A stretch of 29,695 nucleotides of DNA from contig DIUT01000013.1 in assembly GCA_002423105.1 (NCBI GenBank), positions 1 to 29,695 of the forward strand, read 5' to 3'. The DNA comes from Geobacter sp. UBA6151. GTDB lineage: Bacteria; Desulfobacterota; Desulfuromonadia; Geobacterales; Pseudopelobacteraceae. Under the pieces are notes generated by a model, which made no database searches, was not told the DNA's origin, and was given only the letters and a program-made list of their open reading frames with translations. Shown piece by piece: positions 24,284-29,695 of this stretch; positions within the stretch are counted from its first letter, which is position 1, and every line of letters begins with the position of its first letter. Position numbers and translations under genes: made by a program.

Positions 24284-25327
24284 TCAAATGCGGCAGGCTG
24301 CAACGTCATCCGCAGTCAGATCGTTGTTGCGGCACACTGTACTGCTCTGCCCGTGACAAACTGCCGTTATGGTGGTGTCTGTCAGTTTAGGCGTCTTGGT
24401 GTGATACAGAAATATCCCGGCAGCCAGGGCGAGGGCGGCAGGATCATCAACACCGGACAAGAGGCCGGTGGGACCGGCGGCGCCGTCCGCCAGATTCAAG
24501 AGGGTGTCTTCCGGACGGGCAACAGCGGCAAGCTGCATATTCTCCTGTTCGTCGCGCCCTAGAATCAGCTTGTGCTGTTCTGAAAGCCGGAAATGCCGTC
24601 CGGTTTTCAGCAGCTTTATCTCATACAGGCTGAGTTCCGGACTGTGAGTAAAGAGATCCTTCAGTTTGGGTACAAAGAGTGGTTCGGTCAGCATGCAGCC
24701 CCCTGCCGGACAGGGGTAGTTGCCCAGGTCCAGCTCATCGGCCAGTTGCATCTGTTCCTTGCGGGAGCGGCCTTCAATGGCCAGCAGCTTGTTGCGCTCC
24801 ACCCAGCCGTTTATTTCGGGAATGCTGGGTTCGAAATGCTGGGCAGAGAGGGGGCGCAGGATCAATCCCTGCAGGCCGCTCTCCTGCTCGATAATGCGCA
24901 GGGTTTCCCGCCTTTGGCTCATGGGGCGCTGCCCGAGTACTTCACCGGTGATGACAAAGTCTGCGCCGATCTCCCGCAGGTATTCACCGGCTTTGCGCAA
25001 CAGGAAAATTCGGCAGTCAATGCAGGGATTCAAGCCTTTGCCGTAGCCGTGGCGCGGGGCGCGTACAATCTCCAGGTATTCGATCCCCTTGTTCATGACC
25101 TTGATCGGAATATTGAACTGCTCGGCAACCTTGACCGCTTCCGATTTACAGCCGGATGATTTGCTGGTGCAGGTGCAAAAAGGGGAGGTGAAGTTGAGGG
25201 CGACGACGTTGATTCCCTGCTCAAGCATCAGCTTGACGGCGAGGGTTGAATCAAGGCCCCCCGAAAGGAGGGCCAGTGCAGTTCGTTGGTGTGTTGTCTG
25301 TTGTTCCGGGGATGACGCTGTTGACAT
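24284..25327 (-). CDS. PP-loop ATP pyrophosphatase, tRNA-thiolation-like (MnmA/ThiI superfamily)
   Basis: This 347-residue protein has the PP-loop SGGLDST at 22-28, which binds ATP to adenylate a tRNA base or similar substrate. Cys residues come in groups: Cys51, Cys53 and Cys60; C-x2-C at 102-105 (PCIDC); and CPAGGC at 206-211. A C-x2-C plus a distant Cys is the arrangement holding a [4Fe-4S] cluster in TtuA/TtcA-type thiolation enzymes, so cluster-dependent sulfur transfer is plausible. After about residue 215 a second domain (KTGRHFRLSEQHKLILGRDEQEN) resembles NFACT-R/DUF814. Relatives are usually annotated as MnmA/TrmU, but the Cys pattern and C-terminus differ from true MnmA. It sits between the sulfite reductase-like gene (74 bases) and carbonic anhydrase (22 bases). 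The exact substrate is not known to me. Confidence 0.82.
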   Translation of the reverse strand: MSTASSPEQQTTHQRTALALLSGGLDSTLAVKLMLEQGINVVALNFTSPFCTCTSKSSGCKSEAVKVAEQFNIPIKVMNKGIEYLEIVRAPRHGYGKGLNPCIDCRIFLLRKAGEYLREIGADFVITGEVLGQRPMSQRRETLRIIEQESGLQGLILRPLSAQHFEPSIPEINGWVERNKLLAIEGRSRKEQMQLADELDLGNYPCPAGGCMLTEPLFVPKLKDLFTHSPELSLYEIKLLKTGRHFRLSEQHKLILGRDEQENMQLAAVARPEDTLLNLADGAAGPTGLLSGVDDPAALALAAGIFLYHTKTPKLTDTTITAVCHGQSSTVCRNNDLTADDVAACRI

Positions 25328-25401
25328 TACGGTACACCTTCCAAGTATTCAATGAAGCTTGCCACTTTATCATTGCTTGGCTGAAAGGTGAAGCAGAGAT
25401 G

Positions 25402-26688
25402 TCAGTGCAGTTCAGCTACCCGACTGAGTAGCTCCTCAAGGGTAAGGGAGTGGTCGGTGACTGTGCCCAACCCTTCCTGGTCCTGACGACGGATAATATC
25501 GTAGCGGGGGGTGCGTTCACCGCTGCTATCCTTTGCCAGTCCGGCGGTGACAATGCCGATATCCGCCAGTTGGGGCTGCGTGCAGGAATTGTGGCAACCG
25601 GACAGCGCCCAGCGTAATTCCCTGGCGTTCGTTCCCATTGCCTCCAGCAGTTGTCCGGCAACCGTGCGGGTTGGTGAGATTCCCATCCGGCACAGATCGC
25701 TGCCCGGACAAACCCGGAAGACCGTGCCAGCCGTCTTGAAACCGGCCTGATGCAGGGTTGTCAGGATGGCGGCATGGCTGGCAGAACAGGCCGGATGCAG
25801 GGCGATATTCTGCTCGGCGGTGACCATCAGCGTGCCGTCCGCCTGCTGCTCGGCACTATCAGCCAGCTTGTGCAGATCTGCGGCCTGTAGCAGTCCGGCA
25901 AAAACCCCGATTTCAATGCGGTGATCATTGGCGGGGGTGGCCAGATGTTCCGGCAGGCCGCCGGATGGGGGAAACTCATCGCCGTATGCCGGTTCTCTGG
26001 AGATCAGGCGGCGAAAAGTCGTTTCCCCCACCCGGCGCAGCAGATGCTTGAGTCGTTTACCTGCGCTGGTATGGGCTGCATAAACGTTGGCCACCGCTTC
26101 GATCAGCGGAATAAGCCGCTCTTCCGCCACGCCTGTTTCATACAAAAAACCAGCCTGGGGTTCGCGGCCCAGGCCGCCTGCCAGATAGACGTCGTAGCAG
26201 TCGCCGCTGCCGTTGTTTTCGGAAAAAACCAGTCCCACATCCTGGATCAGATGCCGTCCGTTGTTGCTGTCCGCCTCAATGCCGATCTTGAACTTTTTGG
26301 GTAGCCGTTCAAAACGGGGATTCCCGGTAAAGTGGCGGTGAATCCGGCGTGCCAGGGATTCCAGCGCGGGAAAGCCTGCTGCCCCCTGGCTGGAACAGGT
26401 AATGCCCCGTACGGCTCCGCCGCAGGCCCCCCTGGAGGTAAGACCTGCTTTGGCCAGTGCCCGTTTTACTGCCGCCAGATCGGCCTCCTGCAGCCAGTGA
26501 ATCTCCATGCTGCCGCGGGTGGTCAGGTGGAGTTCAGCCTTACCGTACTGTTCGGCAACTGCGGCGACGGTGCGGGCTTGCTGCGCCGAGATGACCCCGG
26601 CTGGCAGTTTTACCCGTTGCATGAAATAGCCTTCCTGACGCTGGCGGTAGATACCGTCCAGACGATAATCAATAACCGGAGCCGACAT
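25402..26688 (-). CDS. Sulfite/nitrite reductase-like siroheme protein
   Basis: The 428-residue product belongs to the ferredoxin-type sulfite/nitrite reductase family, which reduces sulfite to sulfide or nitrite to ammonium with siroheme coupled to a [4Fe-4S] cluster. Cluster ligands are Cys327 and Cys333 (CPGSDLC) and Cys365 and Cys369 (CHNSC), the standard C-x5-C / C-x3-C pattern. The first ferredoxin-like half has LTTRGSMEIHWL near 55-66. It is shorter than plant-type NirA or Sir (about 550 residues), so it may be a compact variant. The start overlaps the cysK stop by one base (TGATG), with GAGGG upstream. Pairing with cysteine synthase favours sulfite as substrate; this is inference. Confidence 0.88.
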   Translation of the reverse strand: MSAPVIDYRLDGIYRQRQEGYFMQRVKLPAGVISAQQARTVAAVAEQYGKAELHLTTRGSMEIHWLQEADLAAVKRALAKAGLTSRGACGGAVRGITCSSQGAAGFPALESLARRIHRHFTGNPRFERLPKKFKIGIEADSNNGRHLIQDVGLVFSENNGSGDCYDVYLAGGLGREPQAGFLYETGVAEERLIPLIEAVANVYAAHTSAGKRLKHLLRRVGETTFRRLISREPAYGDEFPPSGGLPEHLATPANDHRIEIGVFAGLLQAADLHKLADSAEQQADGTLMVTAEQNIALHPACSASHAAILTTLHQAGFKTAGTVFRVCPGSDLCRMGISPTRTVAGQLLEAMGTNARELRWALSGCHNSCTQPQLADIGIVTAGLAKDSSGERTPRYDIIRRQDQEGLGTVTDHSLTLEELLSRVAELH

Positions 26689-27641
26689 CAGATTCCCTCG
26701 AACAATGCGGTGGACAGGTAGCGTTCGGCGCCGTCCGGCAGTATAACCACGATGGTCTTGCCCGCAAATTCGTCCAGTTTGGCCAGACGTACCGCAGCGG
26801 CAGCGGCAGCGCCGCTGGAGATACCCACCAGCAAACCCTCTTCCCTGGCCAGACGCTTGGCAAACTCAATTGCTTCAGCGCTTTCCACCTGCTCAACCCG
26901 GTCAACCACGGAAAGATCAAGAGTGTCAGGGATGAAACCCGCGCCGATCCCCTGGATCTTATGGGGAGCCGGTTGCAGCGGCTGACCGGCCAGATGCTGG
27001 CTGATGACCGGGCTTTCCTTGGGCTCCACGGCCACGGAGAGAATTTTCTTGCCCTTGGTGTTCTTGATATAGCGGGAAACACCGGAGATGGTGCCGCCGG
27101 TGCCGACGCCTGAGACGAAGATATCAACGCCGCCGTCGGTGTCATTCCATATTTCCGGGCCGGTGGTCAGTTCGTGGATTTCCGGGTTTGCCGGATTCTT
27201 GAACTGCTGCGGCAAAAAGTACTTCTGCGGCTCAGCGGCGGCGATCTCTTCGGCCCGGTTGATGGCTCCCTTCATCCCTTCCGCGCCGGGGGTCAGGATC
27301 AGGTTGGCCCCGAGGGCGGCCAGGACCCGGCGACGCTCGATACTCATGGTTTCGGGCATGGTCAAAGTAAGCTTGTAACCGCGGGCTGCCGCCACATAGG
27401 CCAGGGCGATACCGGTGTTGCCGCTGGTGGGTTCGATGATTTCAACCCCCGGCTTCAGTACGCCACGTTTTTCAGCGTCCCAGATCATATTGGCGCCGAT
27501 GCGGCATTTGACCGAGTAGGCAGGGTTGCGGGCCTCGATTTTTACCAGAACAGTGGCCTTGGCCCCTTCGGTGACGTGATTCAGTTTGATCAGTGGGGTG
27601 TTGCCGATTGATTGCGAGTTGTCGGGAAAAATTTTACTCAT
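26688..27641 (-). CDS. cysK: Cysteine synthase A
   Basis: CysK makes L-cysteine from O-acetylserine and sulfide with PLP. The 317-residue product has Lys45, the PLP Schiff base, in NPAYSVKCRIGANM, the substrate loop TSGNTG at 72-77, the phosphate-binding GVGTGGTISG, and GISSGAAAAAA near the C-terminus. From memory it is strikingly close to enterobacterial CysK (SVKCRIG and MPETMSIERRR). It ends soon after YLSTALFEGI, a little shorter than E. coli CysK. AGGAGG lies ten bases before the ATG. It is the first gene of the operon, with a good promoter upstream and the sulfite reductase-like gene joined by TGATG. The sulfide made by that enzyme would feed this one. Confidence 0.96.
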   Translation of the reverse strand: MSKIFPDNSQSIGNTPLIKLNHVTEGAKATVLVKIEARNPAYSVKCRIGANMIWDAEKRGVLKPGVEIIEPTSGNTGIALAYVAAARGYKLTLTMPETMSIERRRVLAALGANLILTPGAEGMKGAINRAEEIAAAEPQKYFLPQQFKNPANPEIHELTTGPEIWNDTDGGVDIFVSGVGTGGTISGVSRYIKNTKGKKILSVAVEPKESPVISQHLAGQPLQPAPHKIQGIGAGFIPDTLDLSVVDRVEQVESAEAIEFAKRLAREEGLLVGISSGAAAAAAVRLAKLDEFAGKTIVVILPDGAERYLSTALFEGI

Positions 27642-27662
27642 TGTCGTGATTCCTCCTGATGG

Positions 27663-27699
27663 AATGTGACCTGCTCACCGTTAGCCTGTATGTCACATT
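27663..27699. repeat. AATGTGAC/GTCACATT inverted repeat in the cysK control region
   Basis: Perfect 8-base arms (27663-27670 and 27692-27699) are separated by 21 bases, two helical turns. One arm overlaps the cysK -10 box and the other lies about 20 bases after the likely start point. This fits paired operator half-sites. The regulator is unknown. Confidence 0.5.
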
Positions 27700-27723
27700 A
27701 ACTGCGAAAATACATGTTGTCAA
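27695..27723 (-). promoter_or_regulatory. Promoter of the cysK operon
   Basis: On the minus strand a consensus TTGACA (27723-27718) is followed by 17 bases and TAATGT (27700-27695). AT-rich sequence upstream (27720-27760) could act as an UP element. Transcription would start near 27688, giving a leader of about 47 bases. It lies in the 227-base spacer 27642-27868, the longest gene-free stretch of the window. Confidence 0.65.
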
Positions 27724-27807
27724 TAAAAATATAGAAATAGTAGATAATAGAGCTGAGATGCGTGCCAAGAATGTTTGCTGTAGTAACGATCAGATAGATA
27801 GAAACGG

Positions 27808-27833
27808 AGAAGGCGGCCGATTGGCCGCCTTCT
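27808..27833 (-). terminator. Hairpin after the carboxylesterase gene
   Basis: An 11-bp perfect stem, AGAAGGCGGCC with its complement, encloses a GATT loop. It lies 35 bases after the esterase stop on the minus strand. The following sequence has only a short T-run (CCGTTTCT), so it may be a weak terminator or a transcript-end protector. Confidence 0.6.
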
Positions 27834-27868
27834 GAATTAATGTATGGTACATTCAAAGCTTGCGTTGA

Positions 27869-29566
27869 TCAGGGAAAGATCGTTGCCCAGAAGCCGCACT
27901 GGTGTCGGGTAGAGGCGTCGTAGAGGCCGATGTTGCCCGGGTCCAGCAGCATCACGGTAGCGCCGCCCTTATAAACGGGCCAGGTTGGCAATCCGGAAAC
28001 GTTTGGGGTGCCTGTCCGGGCAAAGGCTGCCCAGTAGGCAACCATCTGATCCGCCAGAAGTTGTGAAGTCGGCTGCAGATCGGGGCCATCAATGGCCGTG
28101 GTGTTCGAAAGTTTCGGGAAAAGATAATTCAGTTCCGAAGAGTGGACGGCGCCCAGTTCAAACCCGGGGTCCATCCCTTTGGCAATCCCCACCCCCAGGA
28201 CCGGCGCGTTTTTGTCGGCAAACTCAAACTGATACAGCGCGGGGACCCACGGGCTAAAGGCGTCGCTGGTTTTCAGGTAGAGGCAATTGTTGATCCCGAC
28301 CACGGGGGCGCGATCAGACGCCATGGAGCCTACCGTTGCGCCAGTGATCGCCAGGCCCAGTTGCCCCTCTGCGGTGCCGAAATAATGGTTATAAATGGCA
28401 TCGTAGTGGGTCGTGTCGGAGCCGTAGAAATAGGGGAGCCAGAAGTTGTAAACGGCGTCCTTGGTAAAGAAGTTATCCGGCTGCTTGCCAGTGGGAAAGA
28501 GGACTGCATAGGCGGCATAGAGCCGGAGTTCATCACGGGTGCCGCCCATGAGCAGGGGAACTTTCATCAGGTTCCCGCTTTTGGCCGCGTCGGTGCCGGA
28601 GCGGGGCACGGTATTGTTGCCGATGATCGGACTGAAGGTCATGACGCCGGAGCTGGCCGCTCCCTGGGCGGTCAGAATATCTGCGACCTTCTTCCCGCGC
28701 ATGCAGGCCAGGGATGCCGCACTGTCAGCGGTTGCGCTGGTGTCGCAGCCGACGTTTGCCGCCACTTGTTTCCAGAGGGCACTGCTGCTGGTGAGACTCT
28801 CCTGGATAGTTGGCATCGGCTGGAGGCAGCCTGCACTCTGTACGATTGCTTTATGAAACAGACCGTTTACCCGCTCGGGGCTGAGCAGGTGCATGCAGAC
28901 CGCCCCTCCCCCGGAGGATTCTCCGGCAATGGTGACGTTATCAGGATCACCGCCGAAGGCCGCTATATTTCGTTGTACCCACGCCATGGCAAACCGCTGG
29001 TCTTCCAGGCCATAGCCGCCGTTGGTGGCTGTGTCAAACGCCGGGTGCGCCATGAAGCCGAATGCTCCGAGCCGGTAATTGGCCGAAACCACCACCATCC
29101 TCCCCTGGTTTGCCAGTTTGTCGAGCCGGTAGAGACTGGAAGAGCCTCCCACGAATGCCCCTCCGTGAATCCAGAACAGGACCGGGAGCTTTTCCCCCGG
29201 CTGCCAGTCTGCCGGCCTGCTGACATTGAGCGTCAGGCAATCTTCATCAAGGCTTTCCTGGGTCAAGCTATAGCGCGCCTGTTGTGCGCAGGCGCTCCCG
29301 AAGTTGGAGGCATCCTTCACTCCTTCCCAGGGCGCAGCCGGTTGCGGTAATGCCCAGCGCAACTCACCAATGGGTGCCGCTGCATAGGGAATACCGCGGA
29401 ATTCCTGGACCCCGTTGCGCACTACCCCCTGGACTGTCCCCTTGTCCGTCATAATGGTGAGCCCGGAATTGGCCACTGACGAAGAGGACGCGCACCCGTA
29501 GCAGGAGAACGCCAATCCGGACAGCAGAATGAAATAAATCACTAAAGCGTGGGTTCGGATCTTCAT
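27869..29566 (-). CDS. Exported type-B carboxylesterase
   Basis: This serine hydrolase of the carboxylesterase/lipase family cleaves carboxylic esters. The 565-residue product has a signal sequence (hydrophobic ALVIYFILLSGLAF, then Cys residues at 22 and 25 before a Ser-rich linker), so it is exported and possibly a lipoprotein, although the lipobox is imperfect. Catalytic residues are Ser217 in GESSGGG at 215-221, Glu346 in GGTRDE and His475 in VHSSELNYLF. The oxyanion region is HGGAFVGG at 134-141. Further family signs are FRGIPYAAAPIG, EDCLTLNV and SANYRLGAFGF. ATG at 29566, with GGAGAG six bases upstream, yields the signal peptide. It stands alone in the visible window; the substrate is unknown. 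Confidence 0.93.
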   Translation of the reverse strand: MKIRTHALVIYFILLSGLAFSCYGCASSSSVANSGLTIMTDKGTVQGVVRNGVQEFRGIPYAAAPIGELRWALPQPAAPWEGVKDASNFGSACAQQARYSLTQESLDEDCLTLNVSRPADWQPGEKLPVLFWIHGGAFVGGSSSLYRLDKLANQGRMVVVSANYRLGAFGFMAHPAFDTATNGGYGLEDQRFAMAWVQRNIAAFGGDPDNVTIAGESSGGGAVCMHLLSPERVNGLFHKAIVQSAGCLQPMPTIQESLTSSSALWKQVAANVGCDTSATADSAASLACMRGKKVADILTAQGAASSGVMTFSPIIGNNTVPRSGTDAAKSGNLMKVPLLMGGTRDELRLYAAYAVLFPTGKQPDNFFTKDAVYNFWLPYFYGSDTTHYDAIYNHYFGTAEGQLGLAITGATVGSMASDRAPVVGINNCLYLKTSDAFSPWVPALYQFEFADKNAPVLGVGIAKGMDPGFELGAVHSSELNYLFPKLSNTTAIDGPDLQPTSQLLADQMVAYWAAFARTGTPNVSGLPTWPVYKGGATVMLLDPGNIGLYDASTRHQCGFWATIFP

Positions 29567-29628
29567 GGCGTACTCTCCATGACCTGGCGTGGGGTTACGC
29601 CGGATAGTTGGTAAAACTTGTGGCACAA

Positions 29629-29656
29629 AAGGTACCTTCATCATAAGTTTTGTCAA
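29629..29656 (-). promoter_or_regulatory. Candidate promoter of the carboxylesterase gene
   Basis: On the minus strand a consensus TTGACA (29656-29651), a 16-base spacer and TACCTT (29634-29629) lie about 65 bases before the ATG. A 7-base inverted repeat, AAAACTT (29613-29619) and AAGTTTT (29645-29651), brackets it and could be an operator. The -10 is poor. Confidence 0.35.
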
Positions 29657-29695
29657 GGGCAAAGCGAAGGTAAACGGCGACGTGAAAACCGGTTG

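Noticed and set aside
28142..29350. Plus-strand open frame of 402 codons
   Set aside because: It is antisense to the carboxylesterase catalytic region, with no recognisable domain.

Overview
The window looks like ordinary chromosome from a Gram-negative, anaerobic, iron-sulfur-rich bacterium. My best guess is a Geobacteraceae-type member of the Desulfuromonadia (Geobacter, Trichlorobacter or Pelobacter propionicus-like). The guess rests on the alaS / recX / pilT / recA neighbourhood, a Desulfovibrio-type hybrid cluster protein with a GACC-type palindrome upstream, two kinases with an AHQWRQPL H-box, and many Cys-cluster proteins. This is inference from gene content; no rRNA or other taxonomic marker is present. 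I see no insertion sequence, phage, CRISPR array, tRNA or rRNA, and no stretch longer than 227 bases without a gene.

Region A (1-13500, minus strand) is an 11-gene co-directional block. In transcription order it holds a soluble histidine kinase, larC, pncC/cinA, recA (GTG start), pilT, recX, a FlgT-like periplasmic protein, a CsgG/FlgO-like TPR lipoprotein, a secreted protein with a CsgG/LpoB-like head and six fibronectin III domains, a 98-residue secreted protein, and alaS, which runs off the left edge. Most junctions overlap or are under 40 bases, so much of it is probably read as one or two operons. The four envelope genes between recX and alaS are the least understood part. They look like an uncharacterised outer-membrane or periplasmic assembly related to the Vibrio FlgO/FlgP/FlgT type.

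Region B (13667-15820) holds a small cupin gene (plus) converging on hcp (minus) across a perfect 17-bp hairpin. hcp diverges from a ferredoxin-domain DUF362 gene. The 136-base spacer between them carries a TGACC-TT-GGTCA palindrome at about -40 from a plausible hcp promoter, as expected for an HcpR-type CRP/FNR activator.

Region C (15821-23714, plus strand) holds the DUF362 iron-sulfur protein, a 1040-residue hybrid sensor kinase carrying a full phosphorelay (dCache-like sensor, HAMP, HisKA, HATPase, REC, REC, Hpt), a LivK-like substrate-binding lipoprotein with no transporter genes, a second membrane histidine kinase only 5 bases later, and dtd overlapping its end. This suggests a ligand-binding lipoprotein working as a sensory subunit of a kinase.

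Region D (23698-27723, minus strand) is a sulfur operon: cysK, a siroheme sulfite/nitrite reductase-like gene, a PP-loop (ATP pyrophosphatase) tRNA-thiolation-like gene with Cys residues suited to a cluster, and a beta-carbonic anhydrase. It starts from a TTGACA/17/TAATGT promoter overlapped by an inverted repeat. It appears to end at an intrinsic terminator lying antisense inside the dtd coding region. Region E (27869-29566, minus strand) is an exported type-B carboxylesterase.
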